Shown: positions 25,980 to 36,500 of the stretch, one piece after another
How the letters are laid out: each line of letters opens with the position of its first letter
How positions within the stretch are numbered: position 1 is the first letter of the stretch
NCBI GenBank assembly: GCA_027627225.1
Contig: CM051034.1
Span: 3,467,501-3,531,500, forward strand
Direction: 5' to 3'
From: Congeria kusceri
Taxonomy: Eukaryota; Mollusca; Bivalvia; Myida; Dreissenidae
DNA length: 64,000 nucleotides
The notes under the pieces: model-generated
The model's input: only the letters and a program-made list of their open reading frames with translations
What the model was told of the DNA's origin: nothing
Databases searched by the model: none
Program-made: the position numbers and the translations under genes

Positions 25980-26220
25980 ATGAACGCGACGTTTGTCTGC
26001 CGATGAAGGCAACCGTGTGTTGGCCGATGAGGGCAACCGCGTGTCCGCCGATAAGCTTAGCTGTGTGTCGACCGATGAAGGCAACCGTTTGTCCGACGAT
26101 GAAGGCAACCGTGTGTCTACCGATGAAGGCAATCGTTTGTCCGCCGGTGAAGGCAACCGTGTTTTTCTGCCGATGAAGGTAAACGCTTGTTTGCCGATGA
26201 GGGCAACCGTTGTCAAGTTC
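25980..26220. repeat. 24-bp minisatellite, first array (about 10 copies)
   Basis: The unit is gatgaaggcaaccgtgtgtc plus cgcc, with substitutions in most copies. Since 24 is divisible by three, several frames on both strands stay open and give 8-residue repeats, for example ADEGNRVS. A second array of the same unit lies 1.1 kb downstream. Confidence 0.93.
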
Positions 26221-26407
26221 CCTGTGTGTAAATATTTCTTCCTGTAGCCAGTCTAACTTTTTTGACTTTTGTCTGGAATATTTCACTAAATGTTAACCCC
26301 TAAATTGCCTGGTGAACTTTGCATGGTCTGGGAACTGTAATGGGTGTTGACGGTGCACCGCGGTCTCGTTGATAGTGGCGTTTAGGGCAGAGTGCTGTTG
26401 TTGCTTG

Positions 26408-26510
26408 GTAAAGCAGGACGTATATCGAAAACCCGAAGCGGGTCGTAGGTTATGTTAAATCCGAAGTGGATTATTATAACTGCTTTACGATTGTGTAGTC
26501 CCAAGGGGAC
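26408..26510 (+). other. cluster of nested hairpins, possible structured RNA or DNA element
   Basis: GTAAAGCAG (26408-26416) pairs with CTGCTTTAC (26480-26488). Inside are the hairpins ACCC-GAAGC-GGGT (26431-26443) and AATCC-GAAGT-GGATT (26458-26472), the second extended by GTTAT/ATAAC (26449-26453 with 26476-26480). A further hairpin GTCCC-AAG-GGGAC follows at 26498-26510. Two loops are nearly identical (GAAGC, GAAGT). No match to a known RNA family was recognised. It lies between the two 24-bp arrays. Confidence 0.4.
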
Positions 26511-27289
26511 ATTTGTGAAGGAAGTTTGATGGAGTGGTGTATCTGTGTAGGATTAAAACGAAAAAGAGTATTGGGGTAAATATAAATCAACACTATTTTT
26601 GAATACATTAGTACTTATTTTTACTACGTATCAGTATACATGGTAACATGAGCATTTGATTACTGGCATTTATGTTTGTCATTTATAATGTGCATGTTTA
26701 ATTACCGTTAATACATTTATACATGTAACTTGTTAGGATTTAGACAGTGATACATTTCATTATTCTCAGAGACCGAAATAATGTTTTATATAGATGGTGA
26801 GCGTCCATTGAAGGGGTCTGAGGTCGAAGGCTGCAGATCGAAGTTCATAAGTCTGAGGTCGAAGGTTGCAGATCGAAGTTCGAAAGTCAAAGGTCGTTAC
26901 TCGTATTCCGTATGGGCAGGAGAACATATCGTTGGAACATATAAACGCAAGGAAAGTGACTAATTGAGGAAATCTAAAGGCTGATAGAAAAACAATGTGA
27001 CTTCAAGGGTGTTTACATATCTTCAGTCATATACCAAGAGATTCGATTGAGGGAATAAATAAAGTGTGAAATAGCAAAACCCCGGCCGGACTAAATAGTG
27101 TGACATATTATGAAGTGTTATATCCATGTTTTATATTTAAAGCATGCGTGTGGTGTAATTATATGTACTGTGTGTAATCCTTGCTGATATATCTTAGATT
27201 TTTAGGAAACATCTTTAACATTTATATTTGTGTTATTACTACAACAATTTTAGAGACCGAGACTCGAATCGAACTTGTCACTTCGTGAC
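26511..27289. other. gene-free stretch between the 24-bp arrays
   Basis: Contains a short tandem duplication at about 26815-26885 (agtctgaggtcgaaggttgc agatcgaagtt, roughly 39-bp period, two copies) and a perfect hairpin TTGTCAC-TTC-GTGACAA at 27275-27291 just before the second array. No gene recognised. Confidence 0.45.
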
Positions 27290-27690
27290 AACCATGTGTC
27301 GGCCGATGAAGGCAGCTGTGTGTCAGTCGATGAAGGCAACCATGTGTCCGCCGATGAAGGGCAACCGTGTGTCCTCTGATTAACGCAATCGTTTGTCTGC
27401 CGATGAAGACAACTGTGTGCCCGCCGATGATCGCAACCGTTTGTATGCCGATGAAGACAACCGTGTGCCCACCGATGAGCGCAACCGTTTGTATGCCGAT
27501 GAAGACAACCGTGTACCCACCGATGAGCGCAACCGTTTGTCTGCTAATGAAAGCAGCCGAGTATCGGCCGATGAAGGCAACCATGTGTCCGCCGATGGAG
27601 GGCAACCGTGTGTCCGCCGATGAAGGGCAACTGTGTGTCCGCCGATGAACGCAACCAAATGGCCGTCAATAAAGGCAACAATATGTCAGT
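27290..27690. repeat. 24-bp minisatellite, second array (about 16 copies)
   Basis: Same unit as at 26.0 kb. Some copies have an extra G (gaagggcaacc), which shifts frames. A sub-pair of 'gtatgccgatgaagacaacc' and 'gtgcccaccgatgagcgcaa' makes a local 48-bp period. Confidence 0.92.
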
Positions 27691-28189
27691 CGATGAGAGG
27701 TCTGTGAAGTTGGCTGTTCGATGAGAGCATAAACGTGTGCCCGCAAACAAGGGCAAAACACGTGCTCATTGAATAAGGCAATAATGTGCGTTGAAAGCAT
27801 CACGGTCATTGTAACTAGCAGCATTGAAAAGCCGGTCATATTCAGAGCGGATTTTGTGACCGTTTTGTATAAATTCACACTATAAAACAAAATTTTGAAT
27901 GAGCTATTAAAGTTGTAATTTAATGTAAATTTCTGACTCACCGTAGTATATAGTTTATTTCTTCAGAATATTTTAAAAGACTAAGTGCTTGTCTGTGTGA
28001 ATTAAACGTTTGCGATCTGAATTTGCCGAGGCATGCATCAGTTGTTATAAATGTAGACTATTTTATCTCGACAATAATATACTAGCACTATGTTTGCAAG
28101 AAATATGGAACACATGTCGAATATGATCCATACTTTGCTGTATTGAAACGCAACAAAGCGCAAATGGTGTAAACGTTGACATCTGATTT
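27691..28189. other. gene-free stretch
   Basis: Nothing recognised. Confidence 0.35.
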
Positions 28190-28455
28190 GGGCCCGTATT
28201 CACCAACCTATTCTTAGACTTAAGACTGTGAATAAAGAATATTCTTGAAACTGTTCTATTCTAAGAGCGCTGGAAATTTGAATCTTACTTGGTATCCATC
28301 GACTCTAATTACAGCATTCTTTATTCAGAACAGTTTGTTAGTTCATAATTAGCAACATTGGGACCCATAATATTTGCACTCGCAGATGTATATTTTCTTG
28401 AGTCTAAGTCTGCTCTTTATTCTTACGACTAAGAATGGGTTGGTATTTCCAGTCA
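28190..28455. mobile_element. MITE-like element with imperfect inverted ends
   Basis: The left end 'cgtattcaccaacctattct tagac' is mirrored by the right end 'ctaagaatgggttggtattt'. The inside is AT-rich and non-coding. 'gggcccgtattcaccaa' is a start I associate with common invertebrate MITE-like repeats. Confidence 0.5.
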
Positions 28456-28794
28456 TGTTTGTGTCAGTTTTAACTTTGAAAAATTGGTGTAACGTGTAAC
28501 GTTTTCAAAGTTCAGTATATTTCATTCCACTTGAAAATGTCGAAAATCTGGCACACGGTAACATGTACTTACTTTTTTTAAATCGATCAGTTGTAGCAAT
28601 TGAATGTTATATTGCTTATTAATATAAAGAAAAAAATCCAACTGACTGCGTTATTCTTACATGAATGCTTAAAGTTGTATTTCTCATGTATTATTTAACT
28701 GCACCATGTAAACAGGCGCGATTTTACAAAGCATGTCATTCGCTGACTTCTGTCCTATCATCAATTTGAATTCTAACACGATACTTGCTGATTT
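28456..28794. other. gene-free stretch
   Basis: AT-rich, nothing recognised. Confidence 0.35.
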
Positions 28795-29325
28795 TTTCTA
28801 TAGTCCAGGAACAAAATTATCGTTGTTAAACTACCCAGCAATAAACGAAGTAAAAAGTAGTCCCGATTGTAAGCGGAGCATAATAAAATGTAGTTATCAT
28901 TACAGTTGCAAATTAATTTGTCATATCATGTGAGAATCGAAATTATTGGCCAACAAACAACTCTTTATAGTTCCGATGCGTGGCTATTAAAACAATCTGG
29001 CCAACAACCTCGTGGTTAAATTCCTACGCATCAGAACTAAAAAACGTTGTTTATTGGCCGCTTAACGAAGAAAATGCGAAAATTATTTCGATTCTCACAA
29101 GATATGACAAATAATTTTGCAATTGTAATGATATCATGTGAGAATCGAAATAATTTTTGCATTATCGTTGTTTATTGGCCAATAAACAACTTTTTGTTAT
29201 TCCGATGCGTGGCTATCAAACCAATCGGGCTAACGGCCTCGTGGTTAAATTCCTACGCATGAGAACTCCAAATTGTTGTTTATTGGCCACTAAACAACGA
29301 TAAATCCAAAATTATTTCTTTTATA
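28795..29325 (+). mobile_element. double copy of the MITE-like family
   Basis: Two units follow each other. Both contain 'tccgatgcgtggctat', 'cctcgtggttaaattcctac' and a GTTGTTTATTGGCC end. Between them lies a large inverted repeat centred near 29110: 'gcgaaaattatttcgattct c' against 'gagaatcgaaataatttttgc'. Confidence 0.65.
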
Positions 29326-30060
29326 ATAGCTTACAAATTGAACGAGTAATTGTAGCATATGCGTTAACATGAATCAACGTGAAACAATAACAAGAATAAC
29401 ACGGGTCACAGCGATATCTGAGCAAGTAATAAGCGTAAAAAAAGTTGTTAATTTCCGCTTGCCCGCCCCCCCCCCCCTCCACCCTCCACCAGCCTATTTT
29501 TTCCGCCGACCCTAAAAAAACATTTTCCTATCAATCATTAAGTTTTTCTGATTTTCGGCAGTTTTCGCTTATATTATACGTTTCTTGCTAGAAATCTCTT
29601 TTTCTATGACCTTATTTATAGGTAAGGTACCGTTTCTTTGTTGGGAGGCATTTAAACATTTTACATGCATTCCGATATACTTTAACTGCGTGGTGAATAT
29701 ACGGTGAAGAAAAAAAGTTAATAACAAAAATAGTTATATTTTACCTCCCCTCCTAGATTTTGTATGAGATATCAGCGGAAACCAAGCGTTTGTTTGTTTT
29801 GCCTTATGTGTCTGGGAATGTACTCATACAGCTTTTTAGTTAACACGTAAGTCAATGTCTCAAAATCGTAAGATCAACCCGTTAACCGTAAAGTCTGGGA
29901 CCATTTCAATTATAGCTCGAGTTTGAATTGCTTATTCTAGTAAAACTGTTTCAAATGCTTCTTTTTTATTTACATTCATTTTGCATAAAAAAAATTACTT
30001 TTTGTATCCTAAATTATTATCTTTCTCAGGAGATTTATGAATTCTGCCACAGCTTCTCTT
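29326..30060. other. gene-free stretch with a C-rich tract
   Basis: A CCCGCCCCCCCCCCCC tract lies near 29460-29476. Nothing else stands out. Confidence 0.4.
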
Positions 30061-30830
30061 ATTATGCCCCCCTTCGAAGAAATGGGGGTATCTTGCTTTG
30101 CACCTGTCGGTAGGTCGGTCGGTAGGTCTATCCGTAAACCATTTTGTTTCCGCTCGATAACTTGAAAACGCTTTGTCCTACGATCATGAAAATTGGTACG
30201 CTGGTTACTTGGGAGGAAAGAAAGAACCCTTTACATTTTGATGTCAATAGGTCAAAGGTCAAGGTCACCGTTGTTAAAAATATAAAAACGGGTTCCCCTC
30301 AATAACTTGAGAACGCATTGAAATATTTTAATGAAACTTTATTCATAAGTACCTTACATCGAGACCTTGCTTGGGATTGCATATGGGGTGGGTGAGGTCA
30401 AGGTCACCGTTACTAAAAATGAAAAAACGGTTTCCTCTCAATAACTTGAGAACGCATTGAGATATTTTAATGAAATTTCATACATAGACACCTTATATTG
30501 AGACCTCGCTTGGGATTGCATATGGGGTGGCTGGGGTCAAGGTCACCGTTACTATAAATAGAAAAACGGATTCCGCTCGGTAACATGAGAACGCATTTAG
30601 ATATTTTAATGAAACTGTCTACAAAGATACCTTACATCGAGACCTCGCTTGGGATTGCATATGGGGTGGGTGGGGTCAAGGTCAAGGTAACCGTACTAAA
30701 AATAGGAAAACCGTTTCCGCTCAATAACTTGAGAACGCATCGAGATATTTTAATGAAACTTCATGAATAGATATCGAGACCTCGCTTGGGATTGCATATT
30801 TAAAAAAAAATCTGAACAATTGCACATATT
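30061..30830. repeat. dispersed bivalve-type repeat with a 139-bp tandem part
   Basis: Begins 'ttatgccccccttcgaagaa' and 'gtcggtaggtcggtcggtag', a start also seen in related form at 58.9 kb and 62.1 kb. It then has units with a period of about 139 bp (starts of 'gagacctcgcttgggattgc' at 30361, 30500, 30639, 30776). The same units occur in intron 1 of the B-box gene near 2.7-3.0 kb. Confidence 0.75.
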
Positions 30831-31178
30831 CACCACTTGGCTGCAAGTCGTGGGGATTACATGTTTTCAACACATATCTTGTTAAATTATGATATATTTC
30901 AGGTGCTTTTGTGAATCCCGCCCCGGCTTTTCGATTTTCATATCGAATTGCATCAATTGTAAACCACGCGTTTCACGGTTTCCTCGTGCTCATCGTAATT
31001 TATCGATCGATGCTGCAAGCTGACGCAAAATGTACATGCACACTGCGCAAGAGGATATCGTGAATTCCATGGTGACTTGGGCGTAAACAAGCGCTTTGGA
31101 CCGTTCTATAAATAGATGTCGCGCCAAAGACATAGCCCAAGAGGAACATTATGATGAGTTTTCCAGAATTTTGTATTA

Positions 31179-31756
31179 GGCCGCTTTTCCATTTGTCCGC
31201 ATCCGAAATTGTATCCGTATCCTCATTATTATATGCGGAAGTCGCTTTTCTGTGCATCCGCTTATATCGTGGAATATTTGAGTTTTGTGCTGTTTTTCAA
31301 AGAGTTTAGAAGCCTGCATTTGAAGAATATAAACATATTTAATTAAGTCAGCTGCAAATATTTTATCGCAGGACGCGAACACATTCACAGGTGGTGGATG
31401 TTAACAAAATAAAGAATTTAACAGTTATATCTACAGCGTCAGTAATAACTCAGTAAAAGGTTACCCGTTATTAACGATTTATTGTACTCAGTGAGTCTTA
31501 GGTTGAGTTATCAAGGTGTATCTAGACTATTTTTATATTTTTAACAGCCATTTGTTTAACTAACAAGTTAGATACCATATCGTCCGCATCCGCATAAAAT
31601 AGCTCAGCGCGCGATTTCTTGTGGACGGCTTTTGCGGATGCACTTTGCGGATACAGTACGGACTGAAAACATATGAAAACGGTCCAACTGTTTTCAGCTT
31701 GTTTGTTTTTTTGCGGATTTGTGCAATGCGGATGCGGACATTATGGAAAAGCGGCC
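31179..31756. mobile_element. PIF/Harbinger-style MITE, 578 bp
   Basis: The left end GGCCGCTTTTCCATttGTCC and the right end (reverse complement GGCCGCTTTTCCATAATGTC) form terminal inverted repeats, and the similarity goes on inward ('cgcatccg'). The trinucleotide TTA sits directly outside both ends (31176-31178 and 31757-31759), the target duplication typical of PIF/Harbinger elements. No transposase inside. The open frames at 31000-31388 are incidental. Confidence 0.75.
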
Positions 31757-31850
31757 TTACCGATATGTAGCTGGTTATAAATGATATAACTGTGTACCGA
31801 AAATAATATTACTCCATTAAACTAACATTTGTGTGTTGAAAATTACCAAA

Positions 31851-32392
31851 TAAAAGAGACTATGTCAACGAAAAGGGCCTCAACAGGGCAATTGTTTTGT
31901 TAAATCTTGTTGAATTAAGATATTAACAATGGCATATAATAACGGGTAAAATAAGGTACACATTATGGGAAAAGAGTTTTCGCAGTCGAAATAAAAATCA
32001 ATTTATAATATGGATCGTGTTTGCTTGGCCCTTTTCAAGTTTACATTTTGACGTTCAGAATTGATAGGATTTTGTATAAACATAGTTTACACATATTTCT
32101 TTACACAGCATACACATATTTCTTTACAAAGCAGAATTGTGGAGCTGGTTAAAGCGCTGTCCACTGTCATTTCTTCGTATGGCTCCTAAGTCGTGAGTTC
32201 GATACCCGTTTGGGGTTATAATTTTTTCAAACATTTTTCTGGTTTTTTTTTTTTAAATATCTAATATCTTTCAATGTATTATATTATTTATTATTTATTT
32301 AATATGAATGCCTTACTATAGCGTATTTTTATAATATAATATCATTTGTAGTACAATAGGAAACACATTTGTCGTTGACATAGTCCCTTTAA
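31851..32392. mobile_element. inverted-repeat element with a tRNA-like core
   Basis: The left end 'taaaagagactatgtcaacg a' matches the reverse complement of the right end 'tcgttgacatagtcccttta a' at about 19 of 21 bases. The interior has a tRNA-like stretch (32139-32216). The 'aaagggac' end also occurs at 52869, near another tRNA-like remnant, so the two may belong to one family. Confidence 0.55.
32139..32216 (+). other. degenerate tRNA-derived sequence
   Basis: 'gagctggttaaagcgctgtc' resembles the A-box region of Leu/Ser-type tRNAs, and 'gtgagttcgatacccgtttg' resembles a B box. The cloverleaf does not close well, so a functional tRNA is unlikely. Confidence 0.45.
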
Positions 32393-33574
32393 CTACGCAC
32401 CTTTTCTAATATCTGATGACAGTCACGTTTTATTAGTAGTCGTTTTCGTGAAATTAATATAAACTAGAAAAAAGCTCATACAACGGTATTTCGCGTTGGG
32501 GGCAATAATACATGTGAACAATACATGTTCCCTATATCTATATCAATATAGGTATGTACGTAAATATTCAGTATGTGTTTTCCACTTTCTGCTGTATAGC
32601 ACTCTTTTGATTTACCACGAAATACGAAATGTTGAATTAATTGATGAGTTGTTTCAGAAGGTGTTGTACTGGTTGACGGTTAATGTGTGACAGCAACAAT
32701 CAAGTTGTGATTGTGTTTCTATGATTACATTGCGATGTAATAGCGCTTGTTCCACAAAGTAAACGCAATTATTTGAATGGGCACTTAGGTGCTTCATTTT
32801 GTTACAAGAAATAATTCCGCGAATATTATTGCATCTGAAAGTAACTAAGGCTAAAAAAGTTCATGAATTGTTTCTCAGGTACGAATTTCATTTAATGCCA
32901 AAATAATTTTTATTTACTATTTTTGGTCGATCGTGATCGGGTTTCAAAGAAGGGTCCAGAAATATGTTAACAAAATGATAACTTTGCAGATTTTTTTTTT
33001 GTAATTGGCATGTAACCAATCAAAATAAAAATCGCATTGAAATCGGTGCAATCATAGCGTTTTTGGTAACTTACTATCGTCTATTTCCTTCTGCGATAAC
33101 TGGTGATAACTCGGAAGTAAACCAGCATGTTCATTATAATTGTATACTCCGTTCGTAGCAAGTGCTTCTGAACAAAGAAAGTTTGAATGCCTTTCGTAAA
33201 TAAGAAACAGATTTCAGACTGATAAACGCCGTATAAACGTTCCCAGAACTATTTCTACGATACGATGTTTTAAATTAGATTTCATTGACAGCGGCTTGAC
33301 ACGAATCCGCATTTTAACATGGAGGAAAAAGCCTCACATGTATAGGTAGATTTTGGTATTTCAAATCACTTTCTTCATGTCGGATGTAATATAATCGGAT
33401 ATACGCACACTGTGTAATAATATGTAAATCTCAACTTTGAAACATGTCATATCCGATTCGGAACCGTTGTAAATATGGTCTATGTGCTGATTTCAACTTT
33501 TTGTCGTAGATGCTCTTGCAAACGAAACAAACGAAAATTCCAGCCGCACTGACAAGTCTTAGGTCCATGAAGTT
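32393..33574. other. gene-free stretch before the satellite
   Basis: No gene or repeat recognised. The short open frame at 32496-32690 has no family features. Confidence 0.4.
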
Positions 33575-36500
33575 GGCTAGGTAATGGGTATTGGGTATTG
33601 GGAATTCAATATCGGGCCAGGGTCGAATACCCAGCTGGGAATTGGGTATTCGAACTTTAGCGAATAACGAGCCAGAATCGAATACCCGGCTGGGTATTGG
33701 GTAATCGAACTATTGCGAATATCGAGCCAGGGTCGAATACCCAGCTGGGTATTTGGTATTCGAACTATTGCGAATATCGAGCCAGGGTCGAATACCCAGC
33801 TGGGTATTGGGTATTCGAACTTTAGCGAATAACGAGCCAGAATCGAATACCCAGCTGGATATTGGGTATTCGAACTATTGCGAATATCGAGCCAGGGTCG
33901 AATACCCAGCTGGGTATTGGGTAATCAAAATATTGCGAATATCGAGCCAGGGTCAAATACACAGCTGGGTATTGGGTATTCGAACTATTGCGAATATCGA
34001 GCCAGGGTCGAATACCCAGCTGGGTATTGGGAATTCGAACTTTAGCGAATAACGAGCCAGAATCGAATACCCAGCTGGGTATTGGGTATTCGAACTATTG
34101 TGAATATCGAGCCAGGGTCGAATACCCAGCTGGGTATTGGGTAATCAAAATATTGCGAATATCGAGCCAGGGTCGAATACCCAGCTGGGTATTGGGTATT
34201 CGAACTTTAGCGAATAAGGAGCCAGAATCGAATACCCAGCTGGGTATTGGGTAATCGAACTATTGCGAATATAGAGCCAGGGTCGAATACCCAGCTGGGT
34301 ATTGGGTATTCGAACTTTAGCGAATAACGAGCCAGAATCGAATACCCAGCTGGGTATTGGGTATTCGAACTATTGCGAATATCGAGCCAATGTCGAATAC
34401 CCAGCTGGATATTGGGTATTCGAACTTTAGCGAATAACGAGCCAGAATCGAATACACGGCTGGGTATTGGGTAATCGAACTATTGAGAATATGGAGCCAG
34501 GGTCGAATACTCAGCTGGGTATTGGGTATTCGAACTATTGCGAATATCGAGCCAGGGTCGAATACCCAGCTGGGTATTGGGTATTCGAACTTTAGCGAAT
34601 AACGAGCCAGAATCGAATACCCAGCTGGGTATTGGGTATTCGAACTATTGCGAATACCGAGCCAGAGTCGAAAACCCAGCTGGGTATTGGGTAATCAAAA
34701 TATTGCGAATATCGAGCCAGGGTCGAATACCCAGCTGGGTATTGGGTATTCGAACTATTGCGAATATCGAGCCAGGGTCGAATACCCAGCTGGGTATTGG
34801 GTATTCGAACTTTAGCGAATAACGAGCCAGAATCGAATACCCAGCTGGGTATTGGGTATTCGAACTACTGCGAATATCGAGCCAGGGTCGAATACCCAGC
34901 TGGGTATTGGGTATTCGAACTTTAGCGAATAACGAGCCAGAATCGAATACCCGGCTGGGTATTGGGTAATCGAACTATTGCGAATATCGAGCCAGGGTCG
35001 AATACCCAGCTGGATATTGGGTATTCGAACTATTGCGAATATCGAGCCAGGGTCGAATACCCAGCTGGGTATTGGGTATTCGAACTTTAGCGAATAAGGA
35101 GCCTGAATCGAATACCCAGCTGGGTATTGGGTATTGGAACTATTGCGAATATCGAGCCAGGGTCGAATACCCAGCTGGGTATTGGGTATTCGAACTTTAG
35201 CGAATAACGAGCCAGAATCGAATACCCAGCTGGGTATTGGGTATTCGAACTATTGCGAATATCGAACCAGGGCCGAATACCCAGCTGGGTATTGGGTATT
35301 CGAACTTTAGCGAATAACGAGCCAGAATCGAATACCCAGCTGGGTATTGGGTATTCGAACTATTGCGAATATCGAGCCAGGGTCGAATACCCAGCTGGGT
35401 ATTGGGTAATCAAAATATTGCGAATATCGAGCCAGGGTCGAATACCCAGCTGGGTATTGGGTATTCGAACTTTAGCGAATAACGAGCCAGAATCGAATAC
35501 CCAGCTGGATATTGGGTAATCGAACTATTGCGAATATCGAGCCAGGGTCGAATACCCAGCTGGGTATTGGGTATTCGAACTTTAGCGAATAACGAGCCAG
35601 AATCGAATATCCAGCTGGGTATTGGGTATTCGAACTATTGCGAATATCGAGCCAAGGTCGAATACCCAGCTGGGTATTAGGTATTCGAACTATTGCGAAT
35701 ATCGAGCCAGGGTCGAATACCCAGCTGGGTATTGGGTATTCGAACTTTAGCGAATAACGAGCCAGAATCGAATACCCAGCTGGGTATTGGGTATTCGAAC
35801 TATTGCGAATATCGAGCCAGGGTCGAATACCCAGCTGGGTATTGGGTAATCAAAATATTGCGAATATCGAGCCAGGGTCCAATTCCCAGCTGGGTATTGG
35901 GTATTCGAACTATTGCGAATATCGAGCCAGGGTCGAATACCCAGCTGGGTATTGGGTATTCGAACTTTAGCGAATAACGAGCCAGAATCGAATACCCAGC
36001 TGGGAATTGGGTATTCGAACTATTGCGAATATCCAGCCAGGGTCGAATACCCAGCTGGGTATTGGGTAATCAAAATATTGCGAATATCGAGCCAGGGTCG
36101 AATACCCAGCTGGGTATTGGGTATTCGAACTTAGCGAATAACGAGCCAGAATCGAATACCCAGCTGGATATTGGGTAATCGAACTATTGCGAATATCGAG
36201 CCAGGGTCGAATACCCAGCTGGGTATTGGGTATTCGAACTTTAGCGAATAACGAGCCAGAATCGAATACCCAGCTGGGTATTGGGTATTCGAACTATTGC
36301 GAATATCGAGCCAGGGTCGAATACCCAGCTGGGTATTGGGTATTCGAACTTTAGCGTATAACGAGCCATAATCGAATACCCAGCTGGGTATTGGGTATTC
36401 GAACTACTGCGAATATCGAGCCAGGGTCGAATACCCAGCTGGGTATTGGGTATTCGAACTTTAGCGAATAACGAGCCAGAATCGAATACCCGGCTGGGTA

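Noticed and set aside
26420..26446. Possible hammerhead ribozyme (CGAAAACCC..GGGTC)
   Set aside because: The GAAA, stem and GTC order looks similar, but one extra A breaks the register and no CTGANGA core is found upstream.
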